Part shown: positions 47,879 through 54,767 of the stretch, piece after piece
Layout of the letters: the number at the start of each line of letters is the position of its first letter
Numbering within the stretch: position 1 is the first letter of the stretch
Source of the DNA: Olsenella profusa
GTDB lineage: Bacteria > Actinomycetota > Coriobacteriia > Coriobacteriales > Atopobiaceae
DNA length: 54,767 nt
Assembly (NCBI RefSeq): GCF_016900315.1
Contig: NZ_JACSNQ010000013.1
Span: forward strand, 1-54,767
Direction: 5' to 3'
Program-made: the position numbers and the translations under genes
Notes under the pieces: model-generated
What the model was told of the DNA's origin: nothing
The model's database searches: none
Seen by the model: the letters and a program-made list of their open reading frames with translations, nothing else

Positions 47879-48420
47879 CAGCGATCGCCCCCCTTCTGGC
47901 TGTCGGGGTCGGGCGCGAGGTTCTTCTCGCCATGAGGGTCGGACGAGGCGGGGCCAGGGTCCGAGATCGCCGCGCGCAGGTTCGCCCGGGCACGACCGAG
48001 CAGGTCGGCGAACTGCTCGCGCTCGGCCGGCGAGAAGCCCCTCAGCATGACCTTCTGCTCCTCGTCGCAGAAGAGCTCCCAGCCGTCCGCCGCGGCGAGG
48101 CCGCGCTCGGTGACGCTCGCCTCGCGCACGCGACGGTCACGCCCGGGCGCCGAGGTCACCAGCCCCGCGCGCTCCATCGTGTCGAGCATGCGCGAGACCG
48201 CCCCCGGGTCGCACTCAAAGTAGTCGGCCACCTCGCGCTGGCTGGCCGGCCCCCTCACCGCCAGGTACACGAGCACCTTGGCCTGCCCCGGGCCCAGCCC
48301 CAGCGCGTCCACGCGCGGCTTGAAGTAGGTGCGCTGCGCGTGGAAGGCGCGCATGAGGCGCATGTGGAAGTCCTCGAGCGAGCGCCCGCGCCGGACGCCC
48401 GCGGTCGGGTTATCGGCCAT
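47878..48420 (-). CDS. MarR-family regulator of the ABC exporter
   Basis: This winged-helix repressor of 180 residues (ALGLGPGQAKVLVYLAVRGP, SQREVADYFECDPGAVSRML, APGRDRRVREASVTERG) heads the exporter operon. It probably senses the exported compound. The C-terminus HGEKNLAPDPDSQ is encoded by a copy of the dispersed motif (47919-47931). A palindromic operator overlaps its promoter at 48472-48485. Confidence 0.9.
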   Translation of the reverse strand: MADNPTAGVRRGRSLEDFHMRLMRAFHAQRTYFKPRVDALGLGPGQAKVLVYLAVRGPASQREVADYFECDPGAVSRMLDTMERAGLVTSAPGRDRRVREASVTERGLAAADGWELFCDEEQKVMLRGFSPAEREQFADLLGRARANLRAAISDPGPASSDPHGEKNLAPDPDSQKGGDR

Positions 48421-48456
48421 GTCAATCTCCTTGCCATGTCAACCATTCCCTGCCCA

Positions 48457-48485
48457 AGGGTAGGCCGTTTGCTTGACTTGTCAAG
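48457..48485 (-). promoter_or_regulatory. promoter and MarR operator
   Basis: On the minus strand CTTGACAAGTCAAG is a palindrome that contains a TTGACA -35 box; a TACCCT -10-like box follows after 16 bp (48457-48462). Binding of the MarR protein here would block its own operon. Confidence 0.6.
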
Positions 48486-48583
48486 GGTTTACAAAGTCCT
48501 TGCGAGAAGAACGTGGTGGGGGGCGGGGTCGATGCGGCACACGTGTGCGGAACCGCGGGCTGCGGGTCACGGACCCTCGTTAG

Positions 48584-48680
48584 GTGCACCCGAGGAGGGG
48601 TGCACCTAACGGCAAACACGCGCTTTTCGGTGCACCTGACGCAATTTAGCTGGCGGGCAGAGTGCACTTGAGGAGTGCAC
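48584..48680 (-). repeat. GTGCAC element C
   Basis: GTGCAC at 48584, 48600, 48630, 48662 and 48675. Read on the minus strand the spacings are 13/32/30/16, the same as the first five sites of A and B, including CTCCTCAAGTGCAC, GTGCACCGAAAAGCG and GGGTGCACCTAACG. The rest of 48486-48905 has two motif copies (48502, 48813) and the aspS terminator, no gene. Confidence 0.9.
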
Positions 48681-48729
48681 CTAAGTGAGGTACCCGCACG
48701 GAGGGCATCCGGCCGGCAGCCCACACAAA

Positions 48730-48784
48730 GGCGCCCGCCCCCAGAGGGGACGGGCTGCCAGGTTCGTCTTGCCTTACGGGCGCC
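48730..48784 (-). terminator. terminator of aspS
   Basis: GGCGCCCG (48730-48737) pairs with CGGGCGCC (48777-48784), with an inner CCCC/GGGG pair; on the minus strand TTTGTG follows. Confidence 0.55.
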
Positions 48785-48905
48785 GCAAAGTGTTTCTCAC
48801 CAGGCACCCCCAGGTTCTTCTCGCCGTGCGGGACGCCGGGAGCGCGAGACCCGGGTGCACGGGACCCCGGATGCGCCAGGACGGCCGTCAGTAAGCCGGG
48901 CCGCG

Positions 48906-50675
48906 CTACAGCAGGCGCAGGCCGACCTCCTTGAGCTGCTTGCCCGTGACCTCGCTCGGGGCGTCGGACATGAGGTCGGAGCCGCTCGAGGTCTTGGGGA
49001 AAGCCATGACCTCGCGGATGGAGTCCTCGCCGGCCAGCAGCATGCACACGCGGTCCAGGCCGAGTGCAAAGCCGCCCATCGGGGGCGCGCCGTACTCGAG
49101 GGCGTCCATCAGGAACCCGAACTTCTCGCGCGCGTCCTCAACGGTGTAGCCGAGGAGCTCGAGCATGTCGAGCTGCATCTGGGCGTTGTGGATACGCATG
49201 CCGCCGCCGCCGGCCTCGTAGCCGTCCATAACGAAGTCGTAGGTCGCCGAGCCCGCGGCCAGCGGGTCGGCCTTGATCTTCTCGACGTCGGACTCGGTGG
49301 GCAGGGTGAAGGGCTGGTGCTCGGCCTCGTAGCGCTTGGCCTCGTCGTCCCAGTGGAAGAGCGGGAAGTTGACCACCCAGAGGAAGTCGTGGCCCTCGCG
49401 CGGGACGTTCAGGGCGTTCGCCATGTGCACGCGCATGCCGCCCAGGATCTCGTCGGCGAGCTTGCGGTCCGCCACGGCAAACATCACGAGGTCGCCGGGC
49501 TCCACGTCCATCTCGGCGCGCAGGGCGGCCATCTCCTCGTCAGAGAAGAACTTGACGATGGGGCTGTTCACGGAGCCGTCCTCGCGGAAGGCGATCCACG
49601 CGAGGCCCTTGGCGCCGAAGCCGGCGGCAACGTCGGCGAGCTTGTCGATCTGCGCGCGCGGCCAGGCGCCGGCGCCCTTGGCGTTGATGGCCTTGACGTA
49701 CTGCCCCTCGGTTGCCGCCGCACCCGCGAAGAGCTTGAACTTGGACTCGGCGAAGATCGAGGTCACGTCGTGGAGCTCCATGCCCAGGCGCGTGTCCGGC
49801 TTGTCGGTGCCGTAGGTGTCCATCGCGTCCCAGTACTCGATGCGGCGCAGCGGGGTGGGCATCTCGACGCCCACGCGCGCGAAGGCGTCGGCGAGCACGT
49901 CCTCGAGCTCGCTCATGACGTCGTCCTCGTCCACGAAGCTCATCTCGATGTCCACCTGCGTGAACTCGGGCTGGCGGTCGGCGCGCAGGTCCTCGTCGCG
50001 GAAGCACTTAGCCACCTGGTAGTAGCGCTCCACGCCGCCGACCATGAGCAGCTGCTTCAGGAGCTGCGGGGACTGCGGCAGGGCGTAGAAGTGGCCCGGC
50101 TGGGTGCGCGAGGGCACGAGGAAGTCGCGCGCGCCCTCGGGGGTGGACTTGAAGAGGGCCGGCGTCTCCACCTCCATGAAGTCGCGACCGTGCAGCGCCT
50201 CGCGGATGGCGAAGGTGAAGTCCGAGCGGAGCTTCAGGTTGGCCATCATGCGCGGGCGGCGGATGTCAAGGTAGCGGTAGCGCAGGCGCACGTCCTCGGC
50301 GCAGTCGAGGCGGTCCTCGATCTGGAAGGGCGGCGTCTTGGAGGAGTTGAGCACCTCGATGGCGTCGATGAGGACCTCGATCTGGCCGGTGGCGAGCTTG
50401 GGGTTCTCCATGCCCTCCGGGCGCTCGCGAACCGTGCCGGTGACCTTGATCGGCCACTCGGAACGGATGGTCTCGGCGGTGTGGAAGGCCTCGCCGCCGG
50501 AGTGCTCCGGGTCAAAGGAGACCTGCGTCACGCCGTCGCGGTCGCGCAGGTCCACGAAGATGAGGCCGCCGTGGTCGCGACGGTGCCAGACCCAGCCGGT
50601 GAGCGTCACCTGCTGGCCGATGTTCTCACGGCGCAGCTCGCCGCAGGTGTGGGTGTGCATGGTGTGGGAGTCCAT
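48906..50675 (-). CDS. aspS: aspartyl-tRNA synthetase
   Basis: This class IIb synthetase charges tRNA-Asp. It has an N-terminal OB fold (TLTGWVWHRRDHGGLIFVDL), motif 2 in YYQVAKCFRDEDLRADRQPEFTQ-type sequence (CFRDEDLRADRQPEF), a bacterial GAD insertion in the middle, and motif 3 GGFALGLDRVCMLL. At 589 residues it is a typical bacterial-type enzyme. The ATG at 50675 follows GAAAGG; MHTHTCGEL at 50660 is an alternative start. It is divergent from the HAD phosphatase. Confidence 0.96.
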   Translation of the reverse strand: MDSHTMHTHTCGELRRENIGQQVTLTGWVWHRRDHGGLIFVDLRDRDGVTQVSFDPEHSGGEAFHTAETIRSEWPIKVTGTVRERPEGMENPKLATGQIEVLIDAIEVLNSSKTPPFQIEDRLDCAEDVRLRYRYLDIRRPRMMANLKLRSDFTFAIREALHGRDFMEVETPALFKSTPEGARDFLVPSRTQPGHFYALPQSPQLLKQLLMVGGVERYYQVAKCFRDEDLRADRQPEFTQVDIEMSFVDEDDVMSELEDVLADAFARVGVEMPTPLRRIEYWDAMDTYGTDKPDTRLGMELHDVTSIFAESKFKLFAGAAATEGQYVKAINAKGAGAWPRAQIDKLADVAAGFGAKGLAWIAFREDGSVNSPIVKFFSDEEMAALRAEMDVEPGDLVMFAVADRKLADEILGGMRVHMANALNVPREGHDFLWVVNFPLFHWDDEAKRYEAEHQPFTLPTESDVEKIKADPLAAGSATYDFVMDGYEAGGGGMRIHNAQMQLDMLELLGYTVEDAREKFGFLMDALEYGAPPMGGFALGLDRVCMLLAGEDSIREVMAFPKTSSGSDLMSDAPSEVTGKQLKEVGLRLL

Positions 50676-50871
50676 AGATGCCTTTCGTCTCGGCCGCCCC
50701 GTGTCGGTCGGGCGGCGACTGCCAGAGACGGCGACGTGGCGTAGACAGCGCAGCGTCGCACGTACAGGCGATTGTACTACGGACGCACGCATGGCGAGAA
50801 GAACCGGAAAGCAGACGGAAACCTGGTGGGCGGAGCGCGGCCCGCACCCACACCCCGCGGCCCACACCCCG

Positions 50872-50958
50872 CGCGAGAATCGTCGGGAGTGCGCGGAAAC
50901 AGCGCCGGATTTGTCGCCCCTGTGCGCAGGACCGCGCACACTCCCGATGTTTCTCGCG
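50872..50958. other. long imperfect inverted repeat between aspS and the HAD gene
   Basis: CGCGAGAA...TCGGGAGTGCGCGG (50872-50896) pairs with CCGCGCACACTCCCGA...TTCTCGCG (50932-50958). Two TTTTGGCGCAGCGC direct repeats follow near 50983 and 51013. The 438-bp divergent gap also has motif copies at 50793 and 51084 and no gene. Confidence 0.75.
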
Positions 50959-51113
50959 GCCCAAACGCACACTCCCCGGAATTTTGGCGCAGCGCGCAAG
51001 GGCGCCGTTTTTGGCGCAGCGCACGGGAGCGCCGAATCACGCATCAGGACCAGGCGCCCGCGCCCTGTGCTACCCTCGCAGACGGCGAGAAGAACGAAAG
51101 GACGCGCAAAGCC

Positions 51114-51779
51114 ATGCCAGCCTTTGAGACGGTCGTCTTCGACCTTGACGGAACCCTGCTCGACACCCTCGAGGACCTGCACCTCTCCACCAACGCGGCG
51201 CTAGCCGCGAACGGCCTGCCCCCTCGCACCCTCGACGAGGTGCGCCGATTCGTGGGCAACGGCATCCGTCTGCTCATCGAGCGCGCCGTGCCCGACGACA
51301 CCCCCGCCGACGTCGTCGACGCCACCTTCGCGTCGTTCAAGGCCCACTACGGTGCGCACTGCGAGGACCACACGGGGCCCTACCCCGGCGTCCCCGAGCT
51401 GCTTGCCCACCTGAAGGCGGCCGGCGTCCGCATTGCCGTGGTCTCCAACAAGGCCGACTTCGCGGTGCAGGAGCTCGTGGCACGGCAGTTCCCCGGGACC
51501 TTCGACGCCGTAATCGGCGAGTGCGAGGAGCGCGGCATCCGCAAGAAGCCCGCGCCGGACATGGTCGAGGAGGCGCTCCGGCACATGGGCGCCGAGCGCA
51601 ACGGCATGGTCTACGTGGGCGACTCCGAGGTGGACGTGGCGACCGCCGCCAACGTGGGCTGCCCGTGCGTGGGCTGCGCCTGGGGGTTCCGCGGGCGCGC
51701 GGCGCTGCTTGCCGACGGCGCTCCCGTGGTAGCGGACACGCCGAGCGAGCTGGGGCGCATTCTCCTGGCCGAGGCATAG
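51114..51779 (+). CDS. HAD-superfamily phosphatase (phosphoglycolate phosphatase-like)
   Basis: The 221-residue HAD hydrolase has motif I VVFDLDGTLLDTLED, motif II VVSNK, motif III KKPAPDMVEEAL and motif IV VYVGDSEVDVATAAN, with an alpha-helical C1 cap. It is close in form to Gph/PGP phosphatases; the substrate cannot be told from sequence. The ATG at 51114 has GAAAGGA upstream, and a GGCGAGAAGAACG word at 51084-51096 lies just before that site. Confidence 0.88.
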   Translation: MPAFETVVFDLDGTLLDTLEDLHLSTNAALAANGLPPRTLDEVRRFVGNGIRLLIERAVPDDTPADVVDATFASFKAHYGAHCEDHTGPYPGVPELLAHLKAAGVRIAVVSNKADFAVQELVARQFPGTFDAVIGECEERGIRKKPAPDMVEEALRHMGAERNGMVYVGDSEVDVATAANVGCPCVGCAWGFRGRAALLADGAPVVADTPSELGRILLAEA

Positions 51780-51799
51780 CGCGCAGGTCACCGCCGGAA

Positions 51800-51917
51800 C
51801 TCTTCCGCGCGACCGCCTGGCACCTCCCGCAATGCCGACACGGTGCTGCCCGGACCCTTTCCCGACGCCGCCCAATCCCTCCCGCGACGCCAACGCGCAT
51901 CTTCCGCAACGCCGCCA
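51800..51917. repeat. five degenerate YTTCCCGCRACGCC units
   Basis: Related units begin near 51800, 51823, 51858, 51878 and 51901. They precede a TATAGT -10-like box at 51974-51979 and the gene at 52021, so they may be regulatory. Confidence 0.45.
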
Positions 51918-52020
51918 ACCGACGCTCGCCTAACATTCGGCAAACACGCGCATAACCGACCCGCTTGCGGGTTATAGTCTTTCCTAACGTCCGTTTGGTT
52001 GGCCGACGAAAGGAGCCGCC

Positions 52021-52329
52021 ATGGGTAAGAAGGCTGCCGAGGCACTCGACATCAACTACGAGGATCTCGCCGAGTATCTGCACTGCAACCACTCCGTCTA
52101 CATGAAGATCGGATCTGACGTCTACTACCTCACGGACTGCAACTACGAGTCCTGGCGCGCGCAGGACACGAGCCGCCGCAACGAGAAGAACCACTTCGTC
52201 GACTGCTCCGAGCTCGTTCCCACCGTCGACGAGTTCCTGGCGCTCCCCTTCGTCAACGGCCAGACCATCAAGGATGCCTTCGACCACGCCACGTTCTACG
52301 CCTCCCTCAAGGGCGAGAAGGACGCGTAA
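52021..52329 (+). CDS. small acidic protein, conserved-looking, unknown
   Basis: The 102-residue soluble protein is acidic with three cysteines (YLHCNHSVYMKIG, LTDCNYESWRA, FVDCSELVPTVDEFL). I do not recognise it. The AAAGGAG site 6 bp before the ATG and good codon use make it real. The C-terminus LKGEKDA comes from a copy of the dispersed motif (52312-52324); an internal NEKN is a near copy. It stands alone with a strong terminator. Confidence 0.8.
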   Translation: MGKKAAEALDINYEDLAEYLHCNHSVYMKIGSDVYYLTDCNYESWRAQDTSRRNEKNHFVDCSELVPTVDEFLALPFVNGQTIKDAFDHATFYASLKGEKDA

Positions 52330-52372
52330 GGCAGCGGCCAGAAACCTCCGCTCACACAGAGTTCACGCAGAC

Positions 52373-52406
52373 GGGGCCGGCACCGCACAGGTGCCGGCCC
52401 CGCTTT
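52373..52406 (+). terminator. terminator of the 52021 gene
   Basis: GGGGCCGGCACC pairs perfectly with GGTGCCGGCCCC around GCACA, followed by GCTTTC. Confidence 0.9.
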
Positions 52407-52417
52407 CGTCGCGCGCG

Positions 52418-52510
52418 AGGTACTTCTCGCCCGCGCACAAGGTTCTTCTCGCGAGGTACTTCTCGTCACGTTCTTCTCGTCCGCGCACTTCTCGCCAGGT
52501 ACTTCTCGCC
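52418..52510 (-). repeat. six-copy array of the dispersed motif
   Basis: Six head-to-tail variants of GGTNCTTCTCGYC occupy 52418-52431, 52439-52452, 52454-52467, 52468-52481, 52485-52496 and 52497-52510. Most differ by one or two bases from GGTTCTTCTCGCC. The array fills the gap between two convergent genes, between their terminators. Confidence 0.92.
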
Positions 52511-52513
52511 CAG

Positions 52514-52554
52514 GCCCCCTCGCCCGGGCCGCCGCGACGGCCCGGGCAGGGGGC
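52514..52554 (-). terminator. terminator of gldA
   Basis: GCCCCCT/AGGGGGC outer and CCCGGGCCG/CGGCCCGGG inner stems close on a short loop right after the gldA stop. Confidence 0.75.
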
Positions 52555-52560
52555 ATCCCG

Positions 52561-53652
52561 CTACTCCGCCAGGGCGGCGCGGCCGTAGGCGTCGGCGGCG
52601 AGCATGGCCGCGGCGACCTTCTCCGGCGTGACCTCGAACGGCATGTTGCCGAGGGTGTCGGAGGGCGCGCAGGCGAGCCGGGCCACCTCGAGCACGCGCT
52701 CGTAGCTCGCGTCCTCGACGCCGAGCTGGGCAAACGTCACCGGCAGGCCCACCTCCACGCAGAAGTCGAGCACCTCGTAGAGCTCGTCGGCGTCCTCGAG
52801 CACCAGCTGGGTCAGCGTGCCAAAGGCGACCTTCTCGCCGTGGTAGTAGGCGTGGGTCTCCGGCATCGCGGTCATGCCGTTGTGGATGGCGTGCGCGCCG
52901 GCCAGGCCCGCGGACTCGAAGCCCAGGCCGGAGAGCAGCGTGTTGGCCTCGATGATCTTCTCCACGGACTCGGTGCAGGCGCCCGCCTCAAGCGCAAGCT
53001 TGGCCTTGAGGCCGTCGGACATGAGCGTCTCGTAGCAGAGGCGCGCGAGCGCCATGGCGGCGCTCGTGACGTGGCCGCCGGCGCAGGTGGTGGCGTCGGA
53101 GCGCATACAGGCGCGGGCCTCGAAGTAGGTGGCCAGCGCATCTCCCATGCCCGAGACGGTCAGGCGCACCGGGCTCTTGGCGATGACGTCGGTGTCCATG
53201 AGCACGAGGTTGGGGTTCTGCTTGAAGAACTGGTACTCCTTGAACTGGCCCTCGTCGGTGTAGATCACCGAGAGCGCGGAGCACGGCGCGTCGGTCGCGG
53301 CGATCGTGGGGACGATGACCACCGGCGCGTCGACGGCGGCCGCCACGGCCTTGGCGGTGTCGAAGATCTTGCCGCCGCCCACGCCGACCACGACGTCGGT
53401 GCCGGCCTCGCGGTAGACCCCCACGAGGCGGTCGATCTCAGCCTGGGAGCACTCGCCGTTGAAGTTGTCATAGGTCAGCGCCACGCCGGCCGCCCCCATG
53501 CTCGCAGAGATCACGTCGCCGGAGCGGCGCAGGCCGCCCGCGGAGATGACCACGAGCGCATGGGTGCCGTAGGTCTTGACGTAGTCACCGAGCTTGGCGA
53601 GCTCGCCGGGACCCTGGACGTACTTGGACGGGCTGATGAAGATGCGTGCCAT
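52561..53652 (-). CDS. gldA: glycerol dehydrogenase
   Basis: This is an iron-containing-type alcohol dehydrogenase fold, NAD and zinc dependent, oxidising glycerol to dihydroxyacetone (or the reverse). It shows GVGGGKIFDTAKAVA, TIAATDAPCSALSVIY, the metal histidines in GLAGAHAIHNGM and YYHGEKVAFGTL. The 363-residue length fits. The ATG at 53652 is followed by MARIFISPSKYVQG, typical of GldA. The PTS EIIA gene upstream may belong to the same operon (78-bp gap). Confidence 0.93.
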   Translation of the reverse strand: MARIFISPSKYVQGPGELAKLGDYVKTYGTHALVVISAGGLRRSGDVISASMGAAGVALTYDNFNGECSQAEIDRLVGVYREAGTDVVVGVGGGKIFDTAKAVAAAVDAPVVIVPTIAATDAPCSALSVIYTDEGQFKEYQFFKQNPNLVLMDTDVIAKSPVRLTVSGMGDALATYFEARACMRSDATTCAGGHVTSAAMALARLCYETLMSDGLKAKLALEAGACTESVEKIIEANTLLSGLGFESAGLAGAHAIHNGMTAMPETHAYYHGEKVAFGTLTQLVLEDADELYEVLDFCVEVGLPVTFAQLGVEDASYERVLEVARLACAPSDTLGNMPFEVTPEKVAAAMLAADAYGRAALAE

Positions 53653-53730
53653 GCAGGTTCCTCTCTCTCCTTCGTGACAAGGCCCCGCGCCCTGGAGCAC
53701 GCGGGGCCTGAAAGACCGCTTCCTTCCCTG

Positions 53731-54294
53731 CTACTTCCGTGCCACGAGCAGCGGGTCGCCGATCTTGACGAGCGGCCGGCCGCCGAGCAGCGTGCCCGAC
53801 TCGCCCACGTGGTCGATCCGCGCGTAGGCGTCCGGGTTGGAGATGACGCACGCGACGACCTCGTCGTAGCCGGCGAGCTTGATGGCGTCCACGCTGAAGG
53901 TCATGAGCGGCTGACCGGCGCGCACCTCGTCGTTTGCCTCGACGAGCCGCGTGAACCCCTTGCCGCCCATGTTGACCGTGCCGATGCCGATGTGGATGAG
54001 GACCTCCATGCCCTCCTCCGTACGGATGGCGATGGAGTGGTTGGTCACCGTGGTGGCGCCGATGCGCCCGCTGACCGGCGCGTAGAGCACGCCCGCGCCG
54101 GTGGGCAGGATGCCGTAGCCGTCGCCGAGCAGGCCCGCGGAGATGACCTCGTCGTTGACCTCCTTGAGGCTCACGAGGACGCCCGAGATCGGGGCGTAGA
54201 CGGTGTCGGGACGCGTGGCGAACGTGGCCGCCGGCGGCGTGATCGTACCGTTTGACGAGGCGAAGGTGCTCTTGATCTTATCGAAAAGTCCCAT
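53731..54294 (-). CDS. PTS glucose-type EIIA protein
   Basis: The 187-residue EIIA(Glc)-family phosphocarrier has DTVYAPISGVLVSLKEVND, a conserved TNHSIAI and the phospho-histidine in EVLIHIGIGTVNMGGKGF. It is a free-standing EIIA with no IIBC domain nearby, so it may serve several sugar permeases or regulation. The ATG at 54294 follows GGGAGG. It lies upstream of gldA. Confidence 0.92.
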   Translation of the reverse strand: MGLFDKIKSTFASSNGTITPPAATFATRPDTVYAPISGVLVSLKEVNDEVISAGLLGDGYGILPTGAGVLYAPVSGRIGATTVTNHSIAIRTEEGMEVLIHIGIGTVNMGGKGFTRLVEANDEVRAGQPLMTFSVDAIKLAGYDEVVACVISNPDAYARIDHVGESGTLLGGRPLVKIGDPLLVARK

Positions 54295-54429
54295 GTCTTC
54301 CTCCCGGTCGTGGTCCCATTTCCTCATCCTACCCACGTTTCGCGGAGGTTTCCGTTTGATTATCGGGACATTCGGCAAGCGGGCCGTCCGGCCGCGGCAG
54401 GGGCGAGAAGGACGTGCGGGCAGCAGGGG

Positions 54430-54690
54430 GTGCACCCGGCGCCCCGGCAATCGCGTCAGGTGCACCCGCCGGCGCGGTTCGGCATCGCCAAGTGCACCCG
54501 CTACCTCCGGCGATCGCGTCAAGTGCACTCGGACCGGCGGCAAAATCACCTCAAGTGCACCGAAAAGCGGGGTTTTGCACGCAAGTGCACTGGGGCACGG
54601 GTGCACTTGATGAGTGCACCTGACAACGGGTTCGTTCAGTGCACCGGGACGTGGGTGCGCTTGGCAAGAAATCCGCCCGTTCGGGTGCAC
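54430..54690 (+). repeat. GTGCAC element D (longest copy)
   Basis: GTGCAC starts at 54430, 54460, 54492, 54523, 54555, 54585, 54601, 54614, 54639 and 54685. The first six are 30-32 bp apart; the 32/30/16/13/25 run then reproduces part of the A/B/C pattern, with the same GTGCACCGAAAAGCGGGG core. Motif copies lie at 54402 and 54693. No gene is visible in 54295-54767. Confidence 0.92.
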
Positions 54691-54767
54691 TTGGCGAGAA
54701 GAACGGGCGGACGGAGCGCAGTACGTGGGCGCGCGGGCGGCGGGGCGGGGCGCGCGCGCCCACGTAC

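Noticed and set aside
50676..51113. T-box riboswitch upstream of aspS
   Set aside because: I see no T-box consensus (TGGNACCGCG) or specifier-loop arrangement in the minus-strand leader.

Overview
The window is 54.8 kb of GC-rich, densely coded Gram-positive DNA. Its gene content points to the Coriobacteriia, most likely an Olsenella/Atopobiaceae-type gut, oral or rumen actinobacterium. The supporting features are a SufCBDSU-Rrf2 iron-sulfur operon, a dlt D-alanylation operon, sortase-assembled pili, glycyl-radical fermentation remnants, ThiXYZ thiamine-precursor uptake and PEP carboxylase. The taxonomic placement is inference from content and composition. I saw no rRNA, tRNA, CRISPR array, prophage or intact transposase.

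Layout. 0.1-6 kb: the suf operon (sufC, sufB, sufD, sufS, sufU) ending in its Rrf2 regulator, then a 21-22 bp-phased GTACGTAC repeat array. 6.3-12.7 kb (minus strand): dltA-dltB-dltC-dltD, then a small DltX-like protein and a serine hydrolase that may be a D-alanyl esterase. 13.3-17.7 kb: class II fructose-bisphosphate aldolase, two membrane proteins of unknown role and an M18 aminopeptidase. 18-20.1 kb: transaldolase-like fructose-6-phosphate aldolase next to the remains of a glycyl-radical enzyme and a DeoR regulator, which meet head to head at what looks like a deletion scar. 20.1-24.9 kb (minus): a four-gene operon of two related extracellular binding-protein folds (one fused to a vWA domain), an XpaC-like membrane protein and a TelA-family protein. 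25.1-28.3 kb (minus): a TPP-riboswitch-controlled thiamine-precursor ABC transporter. 28.8-38.3 kb: a sortase-assembled pilus locus with its own signal peptidase, a vWA tip adhesin, two LPXTG pilins, a class C sortase, a sortase homologue that has lost both His and Cys, and two regulators. 38.8-48.4 kb: ppc, a polysaccharide-flippase-like protein and a heterodimeric ABC exporter with a MarR regulator. 48.9-54.3 kb: aspS, a HAD phosphatase, a small unknown protein, glycerol dehydrogenase and a PTS EIIA.

The most unusual content lies between the genes. (1) An 11-bp word, GCGAGAAGRAC, occurs at least 32 times in both orientations. More than half of the copies are in the roughly 14 percent of the window that is non-coding. 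It also forms an inverted-pair terminator and a six-copy array between convergent genes, much as DNA-uptake sequences do in Neisseria, and it contributes GEKN/GEKD tags at protein ends. (2) Four copies of an intergenic element built from GTGCAC palindromes keep the same spacing (13/32/30/16 bp in three copies, the 32/30/16 core in the fourth). (3) The GTACGTAC array is phased at two helical turns. (4) A perfect 35-bp inverted repeat sits in frame inside sufD. (5) Two tiny hydrophobic peptide genes lie in structured intergenic DNA. I do not know of a description of items 1-3 for this group.
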